Positions 24,261 to 33,934 of a stretch of 64,000 bases of DNA are shown here, piece by piece; position 1 is the first letter of the stretch, and each line of letters begins with the position of its first letter. The notes under the pieces were generated by a model that saw nothing but the letters and a program-made list of their open reading frames with translations, made no database searches and was not told the DNA's origin. The translations under genes and the position numbers were made by a program. This DNA is from Atrina japonica. Lineage: Eukaryota > Mollusca > Bivalvia > Pterioida > Pinnidae. The DNA lies in contig BROG01000527.1 in assembly GCA_030159075.1 (NCBI GenBank), positions 454,501 through 518,500 on the forward strand, written 5' to 3'.

Positions 24261-24360
24261 TCCTATGACATATTTGTAATTTTTGTGAAAATTAAAACAT
24301 GCATGAATGACGACTGATGCATGTTTTAATTTTCACAAAAATTAAAAATATGTCATAGGA
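24261..24360. repeat. Near-perfect palindrome, 44-bp arms, 12-nt loop
   Basis: Left arm 24261-24304 and right arm 24317-24360 are reverse complements with a single mismatch; the spacer is GAATGACGACTG. The arms begin TCCTATGACATATTT and end TTAAAACATGCAT. It could extrude as a cruciform or form a long RNA hairpin. Confidence 0.9.
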
Positions 24361-24476
24361 CACTACCTACTTCGTATTACGTTTAGTTATCTACGTATCT
24401 GGTTTATAAAACAGATTTTCAAACAACAACTGTAAGCCAAATTTGTGACGGCCCTTAAAAATTCGAAGTTCTGAAA

Positions 24477-24513
24477 TCTCTCTCTCTTTCTGTCTCTCCC
24501 TCTCTCTCTCTCC
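24477..24513. repeat. (CT)n microsatellite
   Basis: Imperfect CT repeat of about 37 bp in the 8.3-kb insert. Confidence 0.9.
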
Positions 24514-24720
24514 ACACATGTATTTTTTCTCGGTCAAAAGATGTATTTCTCATTCCCAATATTTTAACGGTACTATGTTTTGTTTCATTGGTTTAATGGT
24601 TTAAAACAGTTCTTCGCCTGCTGCATATAATATCAAGGTTCATCATGACTTTAAAATCACAAAAAGTTTACATCAATAGAATTATCATGTATGCGATACT
24701 AGTATAAAGGTAAAGAATTT

Positions 24721-24885
24721 CCTGGGCCCGGCACCATAAAACTTGAGAATTTACTTAAGTCTGAGAAAATTCTCAAATCGGCGGGGGGCCTGCTTAGCCA
24801 ATCAGATTTCAGGATTAGCCAAACTCGAGTAAAATTTTTCGGGTATACTTAAGTAATTCTTAAGTTTTATGGTGCTGGGCCCAGG
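24721..24885. mobile_element. MITE family L, full-length copy (CCTGGGCCCGGCACC termini)
   Basis: A 165-bp element with about 27-bp terminal inverted repeats, CCTGGGCCCGGCACCATAAA and its near-complement TTTATGGTGCTGGGCCCAGG. The centre contains GCCAATCAGATTTCAGGAT, shared with the copy at 13138-13284. Confidence 0.85.
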
Positions 24886-25320
24886 TCTCCTGACCATTCC
24901 ACTTAAACTACCGGACGTTTATGATATACTAAAGCTAATGTAATTGAATTTGGGTTGCCGATACCTTTATCTTCCCGACTTTAATATGATTTCAGTTAAA
25001 GTATTGTGCAACTGTGTACACTTTTTTAAAATTAAGATTAAAAGTGGTACGAATAATATACATGTATTAACAAAATTTCAAGGAAATCTGTACCCGATTT
25101 CGTTATACGAAAACATACAATTCATTCACGCGGGGTAAAACTTTTTACAAAGTCTTTTTAAAAAGTTTTTACCATTCGATGCTTTATAAAAGTAAAATTC
25201 CCAGGTTTCAAAAACTTATTTTAACATCTACAGGTTTGGAGGAATAGCAATTGTTGGGATATTCTATTCATTCAAAACAAAAATTGCATATGTAAAAAAC
25301 TCTATTATGATATATCTTCA

Positions 25321-25366
25321 AAATGTACCCGGGGAGAGACCACAGGCCTCCCGCAAGTAAACCTGC
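25321..25366 (+). mobile_element. Repeat family C fragment
   Basis: AATGTACCCGGGGAGAGACC followed by CCTCCCGCAAGTAAACCTGC is the middle of family C. It is inside the 8.3-kb insert. Confidence 0.6.
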
Positions 25367-25659
25367 GTTTGAAAATCGATTTCAACATCGATCAAACATG
25401 TACTGTAACAAAGCTATAGCTGATCAAAATTGAACAAGTCGTGTCTGATTTTTCATATGCAAATTTAATCTGGAATTATGATTTCTAGTCATCGTCAACT
25501 ACCGCACAGGGGTAAATAGTCTGACTGGTGTTTTTTTTTTTTTAAATAAAATATACAACACGATTTAAACTTGTATATTACAATTAATAATAAAAATCAG
25601 ATTGACATTAATTAAATATATTACAGTCCACAGACTGCTCAACCCCTCTTTGAAAATCT

Positions 25660-25990
25660 TCAATCACAAGTGAGTCATGATTGCTGCAAATCACACCCCA
25701 ATACATACATATTCAAGATCAAAACTGATGAATTCCGTCAACTCATATATCAGGTGACACGAAATATGCAATGACAGCACAATACTGTCTGCATAATCAA
25801 ATGATTGGATGGAAGATGGCTGAAAGTATTGACAACGTCCCATAAGAAAGGACACAGAATGATACATGCAATTTAACGGACTTTCTATTTACCAATTTTG
25901 CGTGTTTTCCTTTCAGTATATCTATCTAGAATCAATTACGGGCTGGAAGAAACCGTCCGACTAAGTAACCGTCCGCTTAAAGTACTAAAT

Positions 25991-26078
<88 letters not shown>

Positions 26079-26815
26079 TAAATGGATATATTGAATCTGT
26101 GCAAACATATTATCATCCATTAATTATTTTATTGTACTAAATTGTAATTGTAAACAGTAAATGACGTTTTATGTCCCTTGTTTGTGACTAAGTTAAATGT
26201 CGTTGGGGGGGCGTCTAATAATCCAAAAAATACAATTTAATAATTGATTTCGAATCTGAAAATAAACCATTTGAAATTAATGCAAGCTATATTTTAACAG
26301 TTTAGAATGAAATTTTGTTCCATAATCTGTGTATATCTACATCCATCCTAAACTCAGTAGCGCATTCTTCCAGAACGACAACTATATACATGTATTTTGT
26401 CATAAAATTGGTAAAATATATATGTAGCATTAATATCCCCGATGTTTTAATAATAGATTCGATATCAATTTTTTTATTTAGCCGTATATATAACCACCAT
26501 TGAACTAGATACAGTTCATGACTTGCGCGTATATCTGTGTACATAAGAAGCTGAGAGTTTTATCTCTTGACAGCGATTTATGACCCCCGTCGCTATGGAT
26601 ACCCCATTCACCCAGACTTGATGTTTTGTCCCTGTTATGTAACTGCTTCGATCTGTGGTCTTCAACGAGGAGCCATTATAACTGTAAGTTGTTCAAATAA
26701 TGTGGACTCTGATTAAAAGAAGATGGATCTTCGGGGGGGGGGGGTTAGATTTTTTTTTTTTACAAACACACCAGATTTGGATCAGCCGTACTTTAAGATT
26801 TACTCTTAATATTGG
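25660..26815. repeat. Unit 1 of three diverged repeats in the 8.3-kb insert
   Basis: Anchors shared with units 2 and 3, in the same order: CAGGTGACACGAAATATGC (25751), a TCAGTATATCTAT block (25915), TTTATGACCCCCGTCGCTAT (26578), CACCCAGACTTGATG (26609), a G run (26733) and a block starting GGATC (26777). It contains the expanded AT microsatellite at 25993-26075. No coding potential seen. Confidence 0.75.
25993..26075. repeat. (AT)n microsatellite
   Basis: About 83 bp of AT with one phase break (ATTATA) near 26034. Perfectly self-complementary, so able to extrude. Found only in unit 1. Confidence 0.95.
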
Positions 26816-27344
26816 GAAAATATATAGGGGCATCTAGCGTCCACATCATATTTCGTATATAAAAATTTGTGAATACTGAGTTGCCTTTATTGTTGACCTA
26901 CATGATCATATCATATCATGGCAAAGACGTTGTTCATTTCCTAATAAAGATGATTCTGAATAATGGTTTTGATATAAATAAAAAATACCCACTTGATCTT
27001 TTATTGTTCAACACATACTATGTATCTACGTCTGTTCGCACATAGTTGCTAAAATAAACCTACCGACTTTATGAAAAGGAAAAGTCTATCAGCGATATTT
27101 ACAGTCTAACAGGCATTTTTTTTTTTTTGGGGGGTGACTATTTCTTACCGGTATTGATGATGACTTAAACATGATAATCCAAACTCACAAGGGAGTCATG
27201 ATTGTTGCAAATCACGCCAATACATACATATTCAAGATCATATCAGGTGACACGAAATATGCAATGACAGCATAATACTGCTTTACACAATCAAATGATT
27301 GGGTGGAAGATGGTTGAAAGTATCGACTACGTATAATATATATC

Positions 27345-27520
27345 ACTGACGTCCGGAAGCAAAAATGAATGTGGAGTGGTTTAACCAACTTAAAAAAACA
27401 CACACACACACACACACACACAAACCAGACTATACCCCAATTTTCAACACCTATGTCTATCTTTGCAAAAAAAAAGGGGGGGGGGCTAAGCCCCCTATCC
27501 CCCGGTTCCGACGCCTATGT
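27345..27520. mobile_element. MITE family R copy 1 (GGCGTCGG termini)
   Basis: Starts GACGTCCGGAAGC and ends GTTCCGACGCCTATG, an imperfect terminal inverted repeat. Internally it holds TGGTTTAACCAACTTAAAA, a CA run, an A-then-G homopolymer junction and GCTAAGCCCCC, in the same order as the copy at 27784-27945. Confidence 0.65.
27398..27422. repeat. (CA)n microsatellite inside MITE R copy 1
   Basis: Twelve CA repeats following an A run. Confidence 0.9.
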
Positions 27521-27783
27521 ATATGGCCAAATGATATATTGAATTTATGCAAATATATTATACCTGATTAATTATTTTATTGTACTTAAATATATTTTAC
27601 GCTCTTTAAAAATAATTTAAAACCGTAAATGACGTTTAATGACCAAAAGATAAATAGAAACAATTACAAATGCACAGTTTCCCTTGATTGGGACCGAGTT
27701 CAATGTCGGCGCGTCTAATGATCCAAAAATACAATTTAACAATTGATTTCGAATCTGAAAATAAAACGTTTGAAATTAATGCA

Positions 27784-27945
27784 TAGGCGTCGCAAGCAAA
27801 TTGAAAGTGTGGGGGGGGGGGCTAAACCAAATTAAAACACACACGCGAGAAAAGTTTTTTTTTGTCACCTATGCCGATCTTTGCCAAAAAAAAGTGGGGG
27901 GGGGGGGGGCTTAGCCGCCCCTAGCCTCCGGCTTCGACGCCTATG
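27784..27945. mobile_element. MITE family R copy 2 with 7-bp target duplication
   Basis: Termini TAGGCGTCG and CGACGCCTA(TG) are inverted repeats. TAATGCA flanks it at 27777-27783 and 27946-27952. Unit 1 has the same flanking sequence with one TAATGCA (26278-26284) and no insert, so the boundaries are set by a paralogous empty site. Interior: G runs and GCTTAGCCGCCCC. Confidence 0.8.
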
Positions 27946-28392
27946 TAATGCATGCTATATTTTAACAGTTCAAAACAAAATTTTGTTCGATAATCTGTGT
28001 ATATCTACATCCACCCTAACTCAGTAGCGCATTTCTCCAAACGACAACTGTATACATGTTTTTTTTTGTTATAAAATGGTAAAAATATACATGTAGCATT
28101 GATATCCCCGATTTTCTTATAATAGATTCCATATTAATTTTTTAATTAGCAATATATATATATAACTAGACCAGTTCTTGACTTACGCGTATATCTGTGT
28201 ACATAGGAATGTGAGTTTTTATCTCTTGAGGCGATTTATGACCCCGTCACTATGGATACCCTGTTCACCCAGACTTGATGTTTTGTACCCTGTTATGTAA
28301 TTGCTTTGATCTGCGGTCGTCAACGAAGAGCCATTATAACTGTAAGTTTGGTCAAGAAATGTTGACTCTGATTAACGAAGATGATTCTTGGT

Positions 28393-28416
28393 GGGGGGGG
28401 GGGGGGGGGGGGGGGG
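28393..28416. repeat. Poly-G run of 24
   Basis: An uninterrupted G run at the place where unit 1 has 12 G (26733-26744) and unit 3 only GGGGG. A likely G-quadruplex former and an assembly-sensitive site. Confidence 0.9.
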
Positions 28417-28815
28417 CAATAGATTTTTTTTAAAAACACACCAGATTTGGATTAACCGTACTTTAAAAATTTAGTCTTAAAACGCTAAGATGCTCACAGA
28501 CCTAGCCTTGTTTGTTGCGATAGCCCTTTTTATAGCTCTGAAAATTACATAGAAATATATTTAGTTTAATAAATTTTTGTTTTGATATTTTGTTTTATTT
28601 AAAGGTCTACATGGTAGTTCTTGCACTTTAAATAAGTGGGGCAAATGTCTTGAGTGAAAAACCACGTAGATCAACCGTAACAGTTACCATAATTACTCTA
28701 CGCTTAAACTTTATTTTCATTTTTTTTTCAATTTGTCAATATATGTTGAAATACAAATCATGAAAAAGCCAAACTAAAAAGTCAAAATTGATGGAGACGT
28801 CACAAAAAAGGCTAA

Positions 28816-28890
28816 ACTAAAAATTTTGGCCTATGCTCGACACTTGAGGGTTCTTCATTGTGCCGACACCTATTGTGACACGGGGCCAAT
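28816..28890 (-). mobile_element. SINE family A fragment
   Basis: AAATTTTGGCCTATGCTCGA and GTGCCGACACCTATTGTGAC match the middle of the SINE in reverse orientation. Both ends are lost. Confidence 0.65.
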
Positions 28891-29189
28891 CGTCTCCGGC
28901 GAAGTTTAAATCCATGATCCTCCACATGCATTGCGGTATCTTATCCCCACAATAAACTCCACGCCTCTCCTTAAAAATTCCTTGATTTGTACCTTATAAC
29001 TGTGTCTTTGGCCGGAATAAAGACGAGTCGCAAATGTGATAAGCAACTCTGTGAAGTGGGCGCTTTTATATCTTACCATTTCTGCGAAGCAAACACAGTT
29101 GGATCATGGAGAAACGGATACCTCATCGGGCTCTCAACGAAATATTTTTAACGATTAAGAGGTCAGAATTCAATCAATGTCTGGAGGTT

Positions 29190-30225
29190 TATAGTTTCAA
29201 AAATAAAACTGATGAATTCTGTCAATCACACATCAGGTGACACGAAATATGCTACGGCATCATTATACTGCCTGCACTATCAAAATGATTGGTTGAAAGA
29301 TGACTGAAAGAATTGACTATTATGGCGTAAAGGATGTACGCCTACCTCATTTGAACTACCGGTCGAATATGAAAGAGGAGTTTTTCATGCATTTTTTAAC
29401 GCGTATTCATCTTACCAATATATTGCTATCCTATCAGTATATCTATTCTGAATCAGCCGGGAGAAATTCTTTTCTGCAACTTGTAAATAGTTTTTTAAAA
29501 CTTGGAAAATAAATTAAGAAAGTTCTTAGCAGAGAATCACGAAGAATTTTAGATTTTTATTATTATTATTTCATTTGTACTTAAATTTTTTACGTGTGTA
29601 ATATATTTCACACAGATGCTACGTTTGTTTATCGTTGTTTAACGTCCCACTAAAGAATATTTCAGTCATATCGAGACGTCACCAAAAATTTGCATATGCT
29701 CGGCACTTACGACCATTGAGCAGTAAAGGTTCTTTAACATGCCGACACCTACTGTGACTGACATGACGGACATTAAGAAAATATATTATCAAATGCATAA
29801 CATGGAATCTATTTTCTGTCATACAAGATATTAAATGCATATATCCTTTTTAATTTTTAGTATTTTTTATGATTACCAAAATGTTTTTTTTTTCGATATG
29901 CCCTCTGATAATGAAGGCATACAGTCCTTATATACACTCACATCATCCGAGTTATCTTTTGACAGTGATTTATGACGCTGTCGATAAGGTTCAAGTTCAA
30001 GTAAGGATACCCCGTTCACTCAGAATCGATATTTTTGTCCCTGTTATGTAATAGCTTTGGTCTGCGGTCTTGATCGAGGAGCCATATTTGTAACTTGGTC
30101 AAATAATGTGGATTCTGTTTAACGATAGTGGATCTTCGGGGGAGGCAGCAATAGAATTTTTTTTTTCGAAAAGAAATATGTAGAGCTTGGATCAGTCGTT
30201 CTTTAAGATTTAAATATCAGAAAAA
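29190..30225. repeat. Unit 3 of three diverged repeats in the 8.3-kb insert
   Basis: Shares CAGGTGACACGAAATATGC at 29234, TCAGTATATCTATTCTGAATC near 29434, GATACCCCGTTCACTCAG near 30006, TGTTATGTAATAGCTTTGGT (30041), and a GGATCTTCGGGGG block at 30130. It is the most diverged copy and has a SINE fragment at 29622-29757. Confidence 0.65.
29622..29757 (-). mobile_element. SINE family A fragment, tail half
   Basis: GTTTGTTTATCGTTGTTTAA and CGTCCCACTAAAGAATATTT, then TGCCGACACCTACTGTGAC. The tRNA-like head is missing. It lies in unit 3 of the large insert, so the SINE arrived after or during amplification. Confidence 0.75.
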
Positions 30226-31805
30226 AATATTCTTGACTTACTCATGTTTTGGAATCTATATTGAAGTTAAGAATCTTTTTAACAATATTGCCACAGTTTT
30301 CAGACTGAGTAGGAAAGTATAAAATAATTAATTTAACAAAACGGCTTTTTTTATAAATTAAACTGTCAGCGATCGTTTTCCTGATTAATATACTGCGAAT
30401 ATGACTCGTCAGAAATACTTTAAAAGTTATAATTTCATCAAATATAAATCACAGAACTGCCATTTTGTATTTACCTCCTCCCAGTAAAGTAAAATTTTAC
30501 AACATGACAGAACAATCTCAGCCGTTTACGGTTTGGATTGTGGGTATAGTTCCAATCCTTTGAATTTTAATACCCGAGATCATTTTTGTCCAATTAATGA
30601 ACTCGACTCCTTTGGGTGAATAATCTACAGTTCGTTTATCGTAGTTTTAGTTTTGTTTACGGTGACATATCTTTATTTTTACTCCGAGAATTAATCAAGG
30701 TCATTTTGGTTTTTATAATTAGATTACATGGGGATAAAGCAAAATTAATTTTGAAAAACGGAAAATTCCATCAAAGGCAAACAATCTCACTCTCCCAGAG
30801 TAGCAAATATAAAAACATCAATTAAATGAGGTTGGTCTGGAAATATATCATTTAGTTTCAATAGTTTCTCTCTCAACTAACGATATATATATATATATAT
30901 GACCCACAGAGCTTCATGATGATTGATATGATGATTGACAGACAAACCGCCAAACTAAATTACGTATACAGGTAGGGGCGGGGTAAAATAATCACCTGAG
31001 GGTAATACGTAGACGAAAAGGCGGGACTTCATGACTTCAGGTAATGAAAGCCATATCAAATATCATGTGCAGCGATAGCTTTATATATCGCTGTCATGTG
31101 TTAGAAGATTATTTTTTATAATCAAAAATAAGAACATGTCTGCACGAGGGACCAACAGGTCAAATATGACAATGACCATCGTATTCCGATATCGGTATTT
31201 CTCATTGCTCTTTTTTTTCTCAGCTTCGAAGCGGGTCGATGTTTGTATCTGTAAGCGTTTTTTTTTTTTTAAAGAATGAGACTCGCGTCACTTATTTGTG
31301 AGATAAAGCATTATTCTCAAACGAACTGTTTTTTTTTTGATAAATATTTAGAAAAACTAGGTTGCGTAACTAAAATAATTCTTTCTGTTGCTAGTTGGCG
31401 AACTCCTTGTTTTTAAATCAGGTTGAAACTGGCGAGACTTTAAGTCGCGTAAGAAAAAAGTCAAATTATGATGAATATGCTAATGATTCGAGATACAGTG
31501 CTTCAGCATTGTAGCCAAACTTATGGTAGGTTACAGAAAAATAAACGTACTTTTGCTCCGTGATAACACGTTCACATTGATTATGAGTTGGCAGTTTCAG
31601 CGGAATAAATTGTTTTTAAGTCCCAGTATAAAACACATTTGATGTTTGCTATCCACATTATACTAATTCAGAATGTTAACTTATGCTGACAAAACATCGA
31701 TAATACTTTAAAAGACCCACGCTGGACTGGAATTTTCCAAGTAATGTTAACAAATGTAAAGTAATGATAACCTAATTAATCATCGATATAATTTAAGTTG
31801 CTCAC
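30226..31805. other. Unassigned right part of the 8.3-kb insert
   Basis: After unit 3 there is 1.5 kb with T runs (31260-31271, 31329-31338) and a short GC-richer patch (30972-31033, containing GGTAGGGGCGGGG). No open frame with recognisable content. Confidence 0.4.
30883..30900. repeat. (AT)n short microsatellite
   Basis: Nine AT repeats near the right end of the large insert. Confidence 0.85.
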
Positions 31806-31856
31806 AGCCGCGAACTGCGGCGATAAATTTTTCCATCGCAAACTGCCGCGATGATT
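31806..31856. repeat. GC-rich subterminal repeats, right end (inverted)
   Basis: Contains CAGCCGCGAACTGCGGCGAT and CATCGCAAACTGCCGCGATG. The reverse complement matches the AAATCATCGC..CGCGGC motif of the left cluster. The second motif is partly self-complementary. Confidence 0.6.
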
Positions 31857-31863
31857 TTTTTCC

Positions 31864-31892
31864 ACACTATACAGTTAAAGGTGTGAATATAC
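31864..31892 (+). repeat. Right copy of 29-bp direct repeat
   Basis: Exact match to 23505-23533. It follows the inverted GC-rich end motif and a short T run, and is followed by TGGTAATCACA, unrelated to what follows the left copy. Confidence 0.85.
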
Positions 31893-32564
31893 TGGTAATC
31901 ACATACACATTACAGAACCCAATTATTAAGTTTTTAGTATCTAATTATCCACAGAATAATATACAATAGACCTAACAGATGTTACACTGCATGTCTACCT
32001 GCTAGTTCTTTTTACTCCTCAAAAATAAGACCTTGAAACTGCATTGTGTTAATGTGATTAAAATTGCCTTTAACAGTTAATGTATTACCGTGACAACTGC
32101 TGTTTATCATATTTAAGACTTCACTGAGAGGAAAAGGCCTTGTACATGTATTGGAATCTCTTGTCAGATTAAGCTAGTCCCATGTCACTGATCAATTTAT
32201 CAAAACCAAGTAATGGATAGAAATTAATCTGCTAAAATGTCATGCTATAAGTCTGATATATGTCAACTACTCACTCTGGACAAGTCCAGCAAACCAAATG
32301 TTCCCAATTCACAATAGCTTTGTTGATACTTAAAGCTTCAGTGTTTATTTCTGGTAATAATTTCACTAACTGAAATCAACTACCTGTTAGAAACTAGTGG
32401 ATGAATAATCTGGCGTTAGTTAATTCTGATTTGTATTAAGAGACTGACAAATCACAGGTGTGACTGCAACTAGGGGATAATTACTGCTCTATTACCAGGT
32501 AGTGAAAGTTGTTATAATCATATTACCAGGTGATGAAATGTCTCCACATTAACACCAGAACTTT
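31893..32564. other. No feature recognised; right flank of the large insert
   Basis: AT-rich; TTATAATCATATTACCAGGT-like wording repeats weakly near 32490-32535. Confidence 0.45.
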
Positions 32565-32884
32565 TTCTGTCAATTTTGGGAAAATGCCATTGGCAACACA
32601 ATTGGGAATTTTTATGTGAATCTATGTCATATTGGGAAAAATTGGGTACACCCATGGAAATCTAAATGCAAAATTGGGTGCACCCATGGAAATCTAAATG
32701 CAAAATTGGGTGCACCCATGGAAATCTAAATGCATTTTATAAATGCATTTCCACTTACATTATTATTTTTTTCATTACAGTCATGAGCTCAACATCAAAT
32801 TGTGAAATTTTTCATCAAATTGGAAAAAATACATTCATTTTGCATACGGAATAGGGCCGAAATACTATAGAAAAAATCCCTGAC
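32565..32884. mobile_element. MITE family H copy 2 with internal 32-bp triplication
   Basis: Starts CAGAACTTTTTCTGTCAATT and ends TATAGAAAAAATCCCTGAC, following copy 1 block for block. The block ATTGGGTRCACCCATGGAAA is repeated three times at 32641, 32673 and 32705, an exact 32-bp period absent in the other copies. Confidence 0.8.
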
Positions 32885-33085
32885 ATCACTAAGTGAATGA
32901 AATGATACAACAATCACATCACTAGGTGATGCAATGTAAACACAACCACATCACCAGATGTAATTTGCTTAAACTAAAATGTTGACGGACAGACAACACG
33001 ATGGACATTGTTAATATGTAGACCAGCCAATCCGGCCAAAAATAAAAATGTATCAATTTTGTTTTGTTGTTTACTGATTTGGTCA

Positions 33086-33090
<5 letters not shown>

Positions 33091-33133
<43 letters not shown>

Positions 33134-33353
33134 TATGTTTGTTTGAGTTCATTTTGTGCATCCCACCAAGAACTTTTCATTTACAAGATTTCGCCAGTTT
33201 AGCTGGAGCGCCAGATTTTGTTTTATGCTATGGACTGAAGCTAAAGCAGTGACGGTTTTTATATACCATGCAAATTGTTAATTGTTTTTCAAGGCTTGAT
33301 GAGTTAAGTGTTTTTTTTTCTTCTTTTTTTTTTCTTTCTTTCTTTTTTTTTTT
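33091..33353 (-). mobile_element. Composite retroposed insert with 13-bp target duplication
   Basis: TTTGGTCAATATT flanks the segment at 33078-33090 and 33354-33366. The insert opens with a T run of over 40 and closes with a T/C-rich run (33311-33353). Between them are pieces resembling SINE I tail (TTTTATGCTATGGACTGAAG) and a family F end (TTTTTCAAGGCTTGATGAGT). A long A tail on the minus strand plus a target duplication argues for retroposition of a transcript that contained both repeats. Confidence 0.65.
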
Positions 33354-33934
33354 TTTGGTCAATATTATAATGAGATATAGGTACTTTTGATACTTACATT
33401 CTCTCCTTAACATTAGTTTATCTGTCATACAGGTGTAAATTTTGGCAGGTTTTGAGCACTGCTACTTTAATTGGAGTTTGTCTATCTACCTATGCCACTA
33501 TCTACAGTCTTTAAGCCAGCACCAGACTAATTCAAAAATCCAAAATTTTCAAAAGTTGAAAATAATCCACAACAAAGTAAAAATCCATTCTTATGGGAAA
33601 CACAAACATCTGAAGAATACATACCAAAAAACTCTGAAAACTGGAGTTCAACCAGACAAGTTCTAAATCAGCCTCAAAAATAACTATCGATTGAGAGGTT
33701 TAATTACTCTTAAATAGTCTTGTTACTAGGCAACTAAAGAATCTCCATAAAAAGCACCTCAGTGCAGCAAAATTACTATTCCCAATTGATTCACTGATAC
33801 ATGTAATCACTATATTAGTTTCACGGTTACTGCAAAATTAAACATTTAATGATCTACATAAAAAGCTAGCAGACTGCAACCTCACCATTAAGTTCATCTA
33901 ATTAGCAGTTCAATATGAATGAACTGACATACAT

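Larger units (their letters stand above)
27180..28485. repeat. Unit 2 of three diverged repeats in the 8.3-kb insert
   Basis: Same anchors as unit 1: CAGGTGACACGAAATATGC at 27244, CAATTTAACAATTGATTTCG at 27732, CACCCAGACTTGATG at 28266, G run at 28393-28416. Two GGCGTCG-type MITEs (27345-27520 and 27784-27945) are inserted in it, which explains its greater length. Confidence 0.75.
23534..31863. mobile_element. 8.33-kb non-coding insert, unclassified large element
   Basis: This segment lies between two exact 29-bp direct repeats. Both ends carry GC-rich motifs built on ATCGC and CGCGG: at the left (23566-23755) as ATCATCGCAAATCGCGGC, at the right (31806-31856) in inverted orientation as GCCGCGATGATTTT. 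Inside are a long palindrome, three diverged copies of a unit, and later insertions (a 165-bp MITE, two GGCGTCG-type MITEs, SINE fragments). No transposase, polymerase or other domain was recognised in any frame. A large non-autonomous DNA transposon with subterminal repeats fits best. A 29-bp target duplication is unusually long for known DNA transposons, so template-switch insertion or another mechanism must be considered. Confidence 0.5.

Noticed and set aside
23585..24317. Coding frames at the left end of the large insert (89, 91 and 75 codons)
   Set aside because: They overlap the ATCGC repeats or the palindrome, lie on both strands and have no recognisable domain.
32922..33252. Poly-Lys and poly-Phe frames
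   Set aside because: Readings of the long T run.
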